Made by a program: the position numbers and the translations under genes
Shown here: one piece after another, positions 44,208 through 55,400 of the stretch
How the letters are laid out: the number at the start of each line of letters is the position of its first letter
Position numbering within the stretch: position 1 is the stretch's first letter
Source: Cantharellus purpuraceus
Lineage: Eukaryota; Basidiomycota; Agaricomycetes; Cantharellales; Hydnaceae
Direction of reading: 5' to 3'
DNA: 64,000 bases
Assembly: GCA_025174535.1 (NCBI GenBank)
Contig: JALBUN010000037.1
Coordinates: 17,005-81,004, forward strand
Notes under the pieces: model-generated
What the model saw: the letters and a program-made list of their open reading frames with translations, nothing else
What the model was told of the DNA's origin: nothing
Database searches by the model: none

Positions 44208-46094
44208 ATGTCATCTCCCAGAAGAGAGATGATGGATGCTCAAGATGAGCATCCAATGGAAGTTGAACAAACTTCCACAGCAGTACCACCTGCAATAAGT
44301 GCTGCAGATATGATCAGAGGTCATTAAGATGAGATGACCTGGAAAATTGGCAGATGGCATGGTGGCACTGCCATCCATCACTCTCACAGATGTAACAAGT
44401 GCAACACATACGTATCGCACTTAATCAAGGCCCAAAATGGAGGCTGACTATATCTTTCCACTGCTTCAGTGGAAAGAGCATTAAGAGTTGCATGGCCACA
44501 ACTTATATGTGACATCAAAGATGATGTCATGACACCTTATCGTAAAGACTACAATAAAATGTATAAAGATAACTCAGACCTGTTTGCACAGGTCCAAGAA
44601 CTCGAAGGACTTCTTGATAATGAGAAGTCTGAAGTAACTCGTCTCAGAGATTAGTTAAAAACACTGAAGGAGGCTGCAGATAGAGCACCTCCTATGTTCA
44701 AAACCAAGCTCACAACAGTGTGCTTGGCTCCAGTAGCATTGTTATCATGTACTACGGCAGGCAAATCACTGCCTGCCATTATGCCTTCACAACCCATGGC
44801 TTCATTGTCATGGGAAATGATCAACCTCACCAAAGAGGATGATCCCCTGAGCAAACTGCCTTGGGTCGACCCTCAAGGGTTTGAGGGTCAAGATTGGGAT
44901 GACACTGACCCAATTTAGGAGGGATGCAACCATGATCATAGTCTCCTCCTGGCTAGCATCCCCAAGGGTGCTAAGCAACTGGGAAAACTCTTTGAGTTTG
45001 CCCTATCTGAAATTGAAGCTGAGATTGATCAGCTTCAAAAGGAATACACAGTGATGCCAGCTGTACCTTAAAAGATCCAGCATTGAAGATGCTGGAAGAA
45101 GCCCAATGTGCAAATTATCGCAATTGCTGGGACAATTTCAGGCATGCTCTCAAGCATGCCAATATGGGGAAATCATTCCCCAAATGGGCACCATGGTTCA
45201 TGACTGTGACTGACCCTCCCAGAGCAGTCACTGGCCACCTGCCACAACCTCTGGACAAGTTCACCCCCATCAGGGCAGACTGGTTCAACATCTGTGATAT
45301 GGACACTCCAGAGTTCATATCACTCCATAAAAAGGCATTGGCCACGCTGATTGCAAAATGGACTGTATGTGAGGGCTATGCTGAATGATGAGGCCACAAC
45401 AACAAGATACTCAATAAGTGAGAGCCGATAAGAGATAATGCCAGCTGGTACAGCAGATATCCTCAGAGATCAAGCTGAGGAAACCATGCTGCACCAGGCA
45501 AGGTCTTTATACTAGACGATGCAAGGAATAGGGGAACCAAGATAGGGGAACAATAGGGGAACCAAGATAGGGGAACAATAGGGAGAGATAGGAGAGCGCA
45601 CCCTAACAGGCTGTGCTGATAGGGGTGATAAGAAAGGTACTCAAAATAGAAACTGAGTCATATGAACCCTGACACTGTACCAATGCGCAGAGTCATCAAG
45701 AGAATGACTCTGCTGGCTCATGCTGATAATGTGAGTCTTATCATCACTCTATCAACTACACCGGTAGACACACTTACCCTCATACAGAGGTGGCAAGTAA
45801 ACCCTAATGGGGTCCCCCTGGCCATCCAACAGGAGTTGGATGGCACCATGAACTTGTCCAATGTGGACATATGGATGTGGCTGCAAAAGGCCACTCCCAA
45901 GAAGGGTTCTTCTGTGTTTAAGAAGAACCTCTGGACTATGTTCCAGAATCCCAGCCACTGGGAATTATTGACCAGTGGTCAAAAAGTTCTCACCAACTCT
46001 TGGTGACATCTTCTGCACTTCAATCACTGGAGCGTATAATTAGGAGAATCGCTCCCCCAAAGAACATACTGAACTAGAGCTTTCACTCTGGTTT
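44208..46094 (+). pseudogene. Gypsy A1 ORF-X, right arm and continuation
   Basis: Starts MSSPRREMMDAQDEHPME. Same domain order as the left copy, with the 307-bp LTR at 45368-45674. One extra A in the run near 45982 shifts the last block compared with the left arm. Beyond 46068 the gene leaves the palindrome and runs into the 1.43-kb solo LTR; its end is at 47524-47903. Confidence 0.7.
45368..45674 (+). mobile_element. Solo LTR, 307 bp, TSD CTGTA, right arm
   Basis: TGTGAGGG ... CCTGACA; CTGTA at 45363-45367 and 45675-45679. Mirror of 12252-12558. Confidence 0.88.
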
Positions 46095-47523
46095 TGTTTT
46101 GGAACCCACAAAATTATGGTGTTAGGGCAAACTCTAAATCACCACAATTCCGTGAATGAACAGCTGAGAAGAATATCAAATCCTACTGCAGCACAACTCC
46201 AGAAACAATTTAACGTTTGTACTTTGGTTACAATCCGTTGTAATGGTCAATGCAGACAATACGCAGGAAGGTAATATGTTTCTTAGCAGTAGGGAATGAA
46301 TAAGACTTCCAGAGTCTAGAGTTCACGGACGCTTTGGGGTCCAGATATTCCAAAAGAGGGGAATGCACTTAGAGGCTAGAGGAAGTAGGTGGATGAATCC
46401 GACCGTCCAACCAGTAACACTCTGAAGCGGGTAACAGCGATGTGTGAAGTAGTCTAGCAACTGCTTCACACGAGTTCAAGATCTTAATGCTCTGCAAAGG
46501 CAGTACACACTAGTAACTTAAACAAAGAACACTAATGGCAGGACTATCGACAGACAATCTCACCCTATAGATTCGTAGTCATGCGAGGTAGATACTACAC
46601 TCACACCCAAAGCAGGACAATCACTACTTTGAGTGCAATCAAATACAGTTACACAACTGTAAGCAACCCTTGAACTGAACAATCAACAGTTACTGAGATA
46701 TAGAGGATGACACTGTATGTCACTCTAGTCACACTGATGTGCAAATGATGGGGTAGAAATGGTTATTTATTCAGAGGCAGAATGGGCTCCTTTTATATTG
46801 TATTTACAGGAGCTGACTAATACTACTGGAAACTTCTACCTATTGATAGATGGAAACTACTGGAAGCTAGTGGAATATGTGAGAAGGGGGTGGAAGTTTC
46901 CTAGCCAATGAGCTGCTTGATTTGCTCTGACTCATGGCATGAGTCATGGATGGAGTCATAGTGTGACTCAGAGCAGGAGTCATAGTATGAGTAATCACAG
47001 GAGTCATGATATGAGTCATGGCAGAAGTCATTGCATGAGTCACCATTACTCAAATAACTCGGTCAATACTTCGTTTCCCGGGCTGATTAGCACAGCTATG
47101 GGTAGGCACAGCTTCTATTGAACTCTCCACTGAAAATGGAGTCAGGAGGTGCAGTGGTTGCGAAGATATTAAGCATTTACTGGCAGTGGTGACCAGATTG
47201 AGTTGGAGATTGAAATGAGTCATGTGATTAAAAATGAGTCAGTTGTCCAGGTGACTCTGGCTGACTTTGGGGCTGCTGACATCTGCAAAGGTTTGTGGGT
47301 CCATGTGGGTCCCAAAACCCCACCCAGCAGAACAATAAGTTTGTAGACTCATTTCTGCATGGAAAATTCCTGAAAAAAATATGAAAAAATAGAGAATATT
47401 TGAATGGCCCTGAATCAAGAGAAAGCAGCACATATATGCTGATATTTTAAGGCCATGAAGCGAAATTGTACAGTTTTGGGACTTTAAACAAGATCTTTTT
47501 TAAGGAAAACCAGTTCCCATACA
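46095..47523 (+). mobile_element. Complete solo LTR, 1429 bp, TSD GGTTT
   Basis: TGTTTTGGAACCC ... GTTCCCATACA, flanked by GGTTT at 46090-46094 and 47524-47528. The empty site is visible in ORF-X of A2 (CTCTGGTTTAGGTGATC near 23822-23840). Lies just outside the right arm. Subregions repeat GGAAAC.TCTACC motifs; a GAGTCAT minisatellite is inside. Confidence 0.92.
46927..47050 (+). repeat. GAGTCAT-type minisatellite in the LTR
   Basis: Irregular tandem units based on GAGTCATGGCATGAGTCAT-like words (7-19 bp). Produces a low-complexity chance frame rich in His, Ser and Met. Absent from the truncated LTR copies in the arms. Confidence 0.75.
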
Positions 47524-47903
47524 GGTTTGGGTGATCGGGAGACATCACCCCCAATTGTGCTGCTATATTAGAGGAATTTGCTAAATGCATCACCTCTGGA
47601 GCAGCATTTAACCAGCCTACCAGGGTTGGTAAGTGAAAGCAGGGGACTCAAGGAGTCTCCCAAGCAGCTCATAAAGCTGCTAAACACTCTCTTGCTGAGC
47701 ATTTAGGTCACGATCAAGTTAATTGTGACCTCAATTGGGATGCTGCAGTAGCAATTGCATCCTCCTCATCCATTCAAGTGGATGAGGATACCACAACCAC
47801 GTTGGGGACAACTGAGAGCCATCCCCCTCTAGAGCCATATAATCAAGATGATCATATGGACACTGACTCATTGGAGCAGCTTCATAAGGAGCTGTATGAT
47901 TAA
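47524..47903 (+). pseudogene. Gypsy A ORF-X, 3' tail
   Basis: Continues ORF-X after the solo LTR: TGATCGGGAGACATCACCC, then hairpin-rich sequence encoding ...HLGHDQ.NCDL.W.AAVAIASSSSIQVDE in one frame. Ends near CTGTATGATTAA. Same sequence is at 23829-24200 in A2. Confidence 0.6.
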
Positions 47904-47929
47904 AAAGTACTGAATGAGATTGTGCCTCA

Positions 47930-48176
47930 TTCTATAGTATATAATTATAATTAATGTATGCAGCATTCTATTAAGGAATGCTGTCTTCTTGGTAGATATA
48001 TGCACCCATAGTATGCATATGTATAGTTATTATATAAGCCAGTGGACCCAAGTACATGTGTGGGTCCACATACAGTAGACAGACCTTAGTAAACAACCAC
48101 ACTGTACAGCACATCACACAACCAATATACTTGGTTGAGTTCTGTGTAACAGTGTGAACTAAGACACCAATTTACA
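47930..48176 (+). mobile_element. Partial 278-bp element
   Basis: Shares the hairpin body with 43588-43865 from ATAATTAATGTATGCAGC to CTAAGACACC; the first 40 or so bases are missing or altered. Confidence 0.6.
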
Positions 48177-48264
48177 AAGAAGCAGCATTCCTTAAGATGA
48201 GACATTCCAGGTGAGCCATGCCAATGTGTGCTAGTTGCTTATGCAGTAGTAGTTGGTCAACAAT

Positions 48265-48749
48265 GACACTTGTTCAGAAATACATTAAATATGTATATAC
48301 AATTTATTTTCCTCAAATTTTACACAATATACTAGATTAAAACATATTTTGATATTTTGGCATAATTCTCAAAAATGATTCTTTTTTCCCCATTTACTAG
48401 TGGCAACTCTGTTGAGGGAACATTCAAATATCATTGATTCTTCTTATACAATACTTGTAACATAATTTGAACTATCTTTAATCCCCACCTGGTATTTGTA
48501 TATCTAAATATCCTATATAATACCAATTACATTACTCTTATATTCACATAAACAGTTATGTTCATCTTAACCAAATATCTTATTGTAAAGTTTATATGAA
48601 ATATATGTCTATTTTTGAAAATTTCAGATATCCAAAATCTTTTAAGATATCTAAATTGTAACTCCCTGGCTTTATGTATCATTGAAATTCTGATGTATAT
48701 GAGATATACATCAGAATATTGTATAATGATATCATTCTGAACAAGTGTC
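48265..48749 (-). mobile_element. MITE-like element, complete, TSD AAT
   Basis: Ends GACACTTGTTCAGAA / TTCTGAACAAGTGTC, with AAT on both sides (48262-48264, 48750-48752); reading the ends one base shorter gives CAATG as a 5-bp duplication. Contains the same 14-bp-stem hairpin (48687-48717). Inverted relative to the copy at 11293-11858, so the equivalent 'right' ends of both copies point toward the palindrome. Confidence 0.85.
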
Positions 48750-48918
48750 AATGCGTTGTGTGCTGACAAGTACTTGTTCCAAATCTGGGATAGTCATTCC
48801 ATCTAGGTAGCCTGCTCCATTTCATATTGATGCTTGCATCTGTAATTCCTCATTGAATGAGAAAGAAATATGTTCCTTGGTAATATTTGTTATGAACACA
48901 TGATGGGTGAAGAGGTGA

Positions 48919-50018
48919 ATGACTGTCAGTAAATTACTTTGTAATGTGGGAACATGTAAGACTCTGGAAAGTCTTATTTCTTTGACCTGTATCCCATTTA
49001 TAATTGGCCAAAAAAAATGTCACCCTGCCTCACTGAATATACTGTATCATTATTTGCTAAGTGGATTGGTGTGTGATAATGCTCATGATTATGAAACCAT
49101 TCTCTTCTCAGGGTCATATGGCTCATGGCACTGGTGTTTGTGTTCCAGGAGTCATCAGGTGAGAAGCATGAGAACACAGTAGGAAGACTTGCATTGGTTG
49201 CAAGTTTGTGAGTCCCATCCACCTGTTTTGCTTCCTGGGCACTATTCATTGACCTTGGTTTTCCACTTGTGGCATTTCTTCCTCATTGTTCTATGTGTGC
49301 CAGTTGCAGTTCAGGGTGTGCCACCCAGCATCTACCAGCAGGATGCTCCTTTTTCTTGCAGACCATGCAGACCACATTTGGATTGGGGTTGGTTGTCTTG
49401 GCATGAGAAGCCACAAGCACAGCAAATTAAATAAGTGATGCTTCACACTTCATATCCTTATTTTGGAATGCAGTTGCCATGGCACAGTGGTCTAGGCTCC
49501 CTAGCAGGAGTAGAGATGAAGTGAATGCTCCATACTCCACTTGATCAAGTCCTGCTATCACAGTGTGGAGGCAGATTTCATTGATGATCTCCAGTAGAGT
49601 GAGCACACTAGGTGCCAATGCAGCAAGGTTTCTTGTCATGGTGGTTATGTGAGCAAAGTACTCTGTGAGTGACTCAGTGTCATCTTTGTGAATGTTGAGC
49701 AATCTCTGCATTGTGTAGTATCTGCTGTTAGCTATTTGAGATTGGTGTGCACCCTTTAGGCACCTCCACATGGCTGTAGAATCATCCATGATGCCTTTGA
49801 TATGCACATATTGAGTGTGTATGAGCAACCTGAGTATAATGCTAGCAGCTTTTTCTCTCTTGAGTGTCCACTCTGTGGCTTCAGCAGTGTCTTTGGGTCT
49901 TTCAGCTTCACCTGTGGTGATCCTCCATGCATTCACTGTCATGAATCTGCCCTGCATGCTGATAGCCCAAAGTATCATACCTGGGATTCGTGGGAGAGGT
50001 TTGTGACAAACCTCTCCC
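48919..50018 (-). pseudogene. Second copia: gag, zinc knuckle and protease fragment
   Basis: Gag: 49427-50020 frame with ILWAISMQGRFMTVNAWRITTG, WTLKREKAASIIL, LLNIHKDDTESLTEYFAHI, the standard pattern of Agaricomycete copia gag. A knuckle CMVCKKKEHPAGRC (CX2CX4HX4C) lies near 49330-49375 in a shifted frame. Protease: WNTNTSAMSHMTLRREWF, in which the active-site Asp is Asn. No integrase or RT follows, and no LTR is seen, so this is an isolated piece. Its 5' end stops at the palindrome at 49983-50027. Confidence 0.8.
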
Positions 50019-50027
50019 ACGAATCCC
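49983..50027. repeat. Perfect 45-bp palindrome, 22-bp stem, 1-nt loop
   Basis: Left stem 49983-50004, loop G50005, right stem 50006-50027; every base pairs (GGGATTCGTGGGAG... / ...CTCCCACGAATCCC). Marks the joint between the copia fragment and host sequence of higher GC. Confidence 0.97.
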
Positions 50028-50369
50028 TCCGTTTACGTATACAGTCCAGTACCAAACAAGGCCAAACGCATCTACGCGTCACTCCGCAACATCGCGTTAG
50101 TGCTGACACACATCGATCAGCGAAACAGACGCAAATGGAACGTGAGAGCAACATGTAACAATCCAAATTCGGACTTGGTCAATCCTTGCACAAAGGGTTC
50201 CAAACCGTGCATGTCGTCGCATCAGTATGAAGAGTTTATGTCATCTTGTGGAGGCGTATTTCCTGACCGCAAATGCGCAACCCTCTCAGAAGCAAAAAAA
50301 AACCTCGCTGGTTTTCCAACACTATATTGTACACTGATGACAGTATCCAAACGCCCCTTTCCAACCACC
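50028..50369. other. 3' flank of the secreted-protein gene
   Basis: About 50 percent GC, no repeats shared with the transposons, no gene recognised. Probably 3' UTR and intergenic sequence. Confidence 0.5.
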
Positions 50370-51353
50370 TCAGTCACAAAAGGTAATTGCGAGGTTGACC
50401 TACGTAACGTCTCTCACATGACAATCACTTACTGCAGGACAACCAGGACGACTCACGTTGTCTGATTGACAGGCCACCTGCACCTGGGTATCATTCGGAT
50501 CAAAGAATGCGGTGGGGCAGTTCGGGTTCGTGCCTGCGTCAATGGCACAGTTAACGCTGTCATTTTGACACGCGCCTCCCACTCACAGTCTGCCCCGGCG
50601 CCGTCGCACCCGTTGAAGTACCTAAATCCCAGCGATGAAAATTAGACGATTATCCTTGCGTGCGGGCGACGTAGGTAGAGTTGCATACCCAAATCCACTT
50701 GTTACGGAAAACCGATGCCTGGAAAAAGGTGAGAACGACACATCAATTAACTCGACATGGACATGCACTCACGGCGGAATAAGCGACACATCCGTGCTCG
50801 ACCCACTTCCTGGCCTCGACGGGTCCGGGTTTATCAGCGTCGTTTCTATGAGCGTACAGCCCTCGCCGTTATCACCACAACCGCCTGCGAATCGACTCCG
50901 TCAACTCAAGACGTTGATATGTCACTTAACGGATGCAAGTGAAAGCGGTGCTCACGAACCCGTTTGGAGAAACCTGAACGTCGTGGGAAAGGGGAAGGGT
51001 GAGGACGTCATATGTCACGAAAGACTCCTTGGGGAAACATACGCTATAGCAGAAATCAAGGGTCCGTTTGACCTGAAAGGTGCACCGAAGGACAGCGTCT
51101 GGCCGTTTGCTTTGAGGAGGGGCTATATGATACAAAGTCATTCCACAGTGTCCGCAAGCGAAAAGACAAGCGTGCTGTTGACCGTTCCGAACCCGCATCT
51201 GTGAAAATGAAATGAAGGTGAGCCTCGAGTCTCGGGGTTGGGTGCTGATGGTGCGCACCTGTTGTCAAAGACAACCAAATGCGATTCCGCCCTCGTCCAG
51301 GACACGACTGATGCCAGTACGAAAGCGGTCATCATGTATTTGGAAAAGGCCAT
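50370..51353 (-). CDS. Secreted Cys-rich glycopeptide/thaumatin-like protein, 162 aa, nine exons, intact
   Basis: ATG at 51353. Exons (high to low): 51353-51259, 51198-51183, 51122-51043, 50973-50960, 50884-50773, 50718-50689, 50621-50587, 50533-50457, 50399-50370; lengths 95, 16, 80, 14, 112, 30, 35, 77, 30, total 489 nt with TGA at the end. All introns are GT-AG, 53-75 bp. Protein: signal peptide MAFSKYMMTAFVLASVVSW cleaved before or near AESH; then VVFDNRCGFGT, PLLKANGQTLS, NGPLISAIAFLQTGG, CGDNGEGCTLIETTLINP, DVSLIPPHRFSVTSGFG, YFNGCDGAGADCTNPNCP, TAFF, TQVQVACQSDN and a C-terminal NLAITFC. I recognise this order as the small secreted 'glycopeptide' family common in Agaricomycetes, with an even number of Cys and a PR5-like feel; substrate unknown. 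Likely extracellular or wall-associated. No stop or shift: probably functional. Confidence 0.88.
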
Positions 51354-51429
51354 GGTTTCAATGAGTGGTCGCTGTTGGCTTGCAGAACACGGTGGGGATG
51401 GGGTGCTCACTGCTGGAGAGCATTGGGGC

Positions 51430-51437
51430 CTTTTATA
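51430..51437 (-). promoter_or_regulatory. TATA box of the secreted-protein gene
   Basis: TATAAAAG on the minus strand, about 77-84 bp upstream of the ATG at 51353, leaving room for a leader of about 50 nt. Position and match are typical of strongly expressed fungal genes. Confidence 0.55.
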
Positions 51438-52471
51438 TGGTTCATGAGCGCTGGGTGACAGAAAGGAAGGGCTCGGATTACGTGCGTGATGAGAGAGCCT
51501 GACATATGATGGTGATCGCTGTAATGCACTACGTGTGATTGTATCGATCTCAAAAGTATGGGAATGGAATGGAGGGGCCCCAGGCGAGTAAAGAAGGTGG
51601 CCGGGTGGTCTGGTATGTCAGAAATACGCAAGACAACACTTGTTGTGGGGGGAATATAGGTCACGCATAAAATGTTACGTGTTCCGAGAGGCCATGTCAG
51701 TTAGACGTCCTTCTGGATTGAGATGCTTTGTCCCTGGAGCACGTACGTATTCTGGTTTCTCACATGATATGATGAATCACTGAAGAGTAAGGCGAGGATG
51801 GACCCTATTCCTAGTTTGGAATTCCTAGTTTGGAGTTCGATGACCGGCTAATGGGGTAGACGAATAGAAGTGCACTCAGCGGACGACTTGGTAGCACTGC
51901 ACTGGCAGTATTTCGACGCTTCGGCGCAAGGTTACTAATAGCTATGCCTGCAAGCGAAACACTGACAGAAGAGTTTGTTGATTAGATATAGCTGAACTAG
52001 GGATCCCAGTCGTTTACCTCACAGGCGACACACGAGTCCCGGTAGATGGTCAGGTCCTGACGCAAGTGCCATTAAAGGCATTCAAGTAACCCAGGATGTA
52101 CCTTTATCGGCTAACCAATCACAGCAATCCGATCTCGTTGCACTGCAAGAACTCCCACTTGACACGAGCCCACTTCAATACTCCGCTGCGGTGTCCGAAC
52201 AACTTGAGACCAGTGTGTAAGCACTCACCGCGTTTTGTGGTCGCCTTGCTATTCACAAGAAATTACAATGTTGACACTAAGGCTACCAGCTCATGTATAT
52301 ATATACAGGGGGAGTATTACAAGGTCTCCAAAATACCAAATTTCTGCAGGGAATACATCATTTGATCTCGCTGGGTATGAGAGATATCTATCATGAACAA
52401 TCGAACAAAGCCACGGATGACACCGACTTCAGAAATAATATTCCTGAAGGTACCTGGCAACATGTAAATCA
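51438..52471. other. Intergenic region upstream of the secreted-protein gene
   Basis: About 1 kb with host-like GC. A short local duplication (CCTAGTTTGGAATTCC / GAATTCCTAGTTTGGAG near 51810-51835) is visible. No gene recognised; acts as promoter of the secreted gene and 3' flank of the DUF6535 gene. Confidence 0.5.
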
Positions 52472-55400
52472 TCAGACCAAGAGGTGCAGGAATACAAGCA
52501 TACCATGATCCATCAAAACCAACAGGATGGATGTCCCGCATGCTTTCAATTCAGTGTCCTCATCATCAAGACATGCGAGAGTATAGAGAATAACATTCAG
52601 CGTAGTTTCAGGGAATTCATCCCAAGAAAACGTGGGTTTGAGGTAGTACTGGCTGGCAAGTGCACAAAAAAGGTGCGCAGAGGATGCCGCGACAGTATGA
52701 TCTTTGCATTTGAGAACATTGAGAAGATCAGAGGCTGGAAATATATCGATGAGGCCGGCAAGTGCTAAAGGCAAACATATGAGCAATAGCACTATGATTG
52801 GAAATAACATCCGCTGACCATCACCAGGCAGCTTGGAAAGCAAGTCCATCGCACCAGACTGGGAAAATGGAGAATTATTCTTCAGTACTGATGTTAAGGA
52901 CGACAGCAGAGAATCAGAGAAGTATTCTGTGGCAAGATCTGAACATCGACATGGACATGAGAAATAAGATGACATACGGTGCTCAGCCAGGGTACCTAAT
53001 GCATCTACAGCAGCTGATCGGACATCCGAATCGCTGTCCTTGAGCAGTTCGATGATGAGTGGAACAGCACCCTTGATCGCATTATGGAATGCGGCTAGAA
53101 ACAGGTATCAGTCTCGTCAAAGCGCATTGCAAGCGCTACCGCATACGGTTCTTAGCCAGATTACTCAATACACTTGGGCCAGCTGATCGGGCACCCGAAT
53201 CGCTGGCCTTGAGCAGGCCTATGATGTGTGGAACAGCACCTCTGATCGCGTCATGAAATGCAGCTAGAAATAGACGTCATTTGATTAAAGAGCATGGTAA
53301 GCACCATCACATACGGTACTTAGCGAGGTTGCCCAATGCATTTACACTAGCCGATCGGATATGCCAGTAACGGTCCTTGAGCAGCTCGATGATGTGAGGA
53401 ACAGTACCCTTTATTGCATCATGAAATGCGGCTAGAAATGGACGTCAATTTGACCAAAACGTATGGTAAGCACCATCGCATACAGTCCTCAACCAGATTG
53501 CCCAATGCCATTGCGCCAGCCGATCGGACTTCTGAATTTCTGTCCTGGAGCAGTGTAATGATGTGTGGAACCGCCCCATGGAATGCAGCTAGAAGAGACA
53601 TCAGTCTCGTCAACAAGCATGGTGAGCACCATCACCATACAGTGCTTAGCCAAGTTTCCCAATGCACTTGCACCAGCCGATCGGACATCTGAATCGTCGT
53701 CCTTGAGCAGTTCAATGATGTGTGGAACAGCACTCTTGATGGCGTCATTAAATGTGGCTAGGAATGGATGTAAGTTTGGTTAAAACGAGTGGTAAGCGCC
53801 ATTACATACGGTGCTCAGCCAGTCTGCCCAATACACTTGCACCAGTTGATCGGATATCTGAATCGCCGTCCTGGAGCAGTTCTATGATTTGTGGAACAGA
53901 ACCACTGATAGCCTCATAGAATGCAGCTAGAACAGACATCAGTCTCGTCAATGAGCGTGGTGAGCACCACATACAGTGCTCAGCCATGCTACCCAATGCA
54001 CTTGCACTAGCCGAACGGACATCTGAATAACCGTCCTTAAGCAGTTCGATGATGTGAGGAATGGCACCCTTGATTGCATCATGAAATGCGGCTAGAAACA
54101 GACGTCAGTTTGGTCAAAAACAGTGCAAGCACCATTACATACGGTGCTCAGCCAGTCTTCCCAATACCCTTGCACCAGTTGATCGGAAACAGAAATCGTT
54201 GTCCTGGACAAGTTCAATGATGTGTGGAACAGCACCCCTGATCGCCTCATGGAATGTCTCTAAAAGGAACATCAGCCTCACCAATGACCATGGTGAGCAC
54301 TATCACATACGGTGCTCAGCCAGGTTGCCAAATGCACTTTCACTATCTAATTGGACATATAAATTGCTGTCCTGGAGCAGTTCGATGATGTGAGGAACAG
54401 CACCCTTGATTGCGTCATGAAGTGCAGCTAGAAAAGACATCAGTCTCTCAAAGACTGTTGTGAGCACCATCACATACGGTGCTTAGCCAGGTTGCCAAAT
54501 GCACTTGCACCAACTGACCGGGCGCCTGAATCTCTGTCCTGGAGCAGTTCAAAGATGCATGGAATAGCACCCATGATCGCATCATGGAATGCAGCTAGAA
54601 GAGACATCAGTCGTCAAAGGACGTGGTAAGCACCATCACATACTGTGCTCAGCCAGGTTGCTCAATCCACTTGCACTAGCCGATCGGACATCTGCATCGT
54701 TGTCCTTGAGCAGTTGAATGATGTGAGGAACAGCATCCCTGATCGTCTCATGAAATGCGGCTAGAAATAAACCTCAGTCTCGCCATGGAGCACAATAAGA
54801 ATTGTCACTAAACCGTCTTTGGCCCATGCACCTATAGCCATTGTGAGACTGGACTTGATTTCCGATGCATCAAACTTGAATTGAGGAATGAGCTGTTTCG
54901 AAAAGTGGGGAATATGGACAAGGTTTGTATGGACTGCAAAGGTGATATGTGCTGATGTCAGAGAACAAATATTGGACTACATACTGTAGCGGACTAGTAA
55001 GGCGAGGCATCGTGTACCATTATAACAAAGCTCGGAGTTGTTGCTGTTGACGTTGACACACGCCGCCAGTATGGGATTGGCATATAGGTTCCCTAGCCAC
55101 ACAATTGCGCGACAGTCAATATATGAAAAAAATGCACACTTGCCATTAGCATCCATGTGTGATTCTGATGAGTGTTTCGAAGTGCCTAGTATCGAAGAGG
55201 ACTGAGTGAGAAATGCAGACAGGCCATGTCCAAGCCACATCACTGGATTTGCTGAGTAGTGTATGAGTAAGGACAATGAAAATGAACAGGAAAAACTCTA
55301 CCACGTCGAGAAATTGCTTCCAATACGGTGGCAGCTGCATCCGCAATAGGTGTGTCATCATCGGCAACCTTGGCATGAAAATTGACCATATCTGGTTCAA

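Larger units (their letters stand above)
29453..46068 (-). repeat. Right arm of the 34-kb inverted duplication
   Basis: Reverse complement of 11859-28466. The gypsy sequence continues past 46068 (ACTGAACTAGAGC), whereas the left arm stops at the MITE; so the right side shows the undisturbed sequence at the outer boundary. Confidence 0.95.

Noticed and set aside
46939..47121. His/Ser/Met-rich 60-aa frame
   Set aside because: Produced by the GAGTCAT minisatellite in an LTR.
50100..51204. Plus-strand frames of 121 and 189 aa
   Set aside because: Antisense shadows of the nine-exon secreted gene, whose spliced product matches a known secreted pattern.
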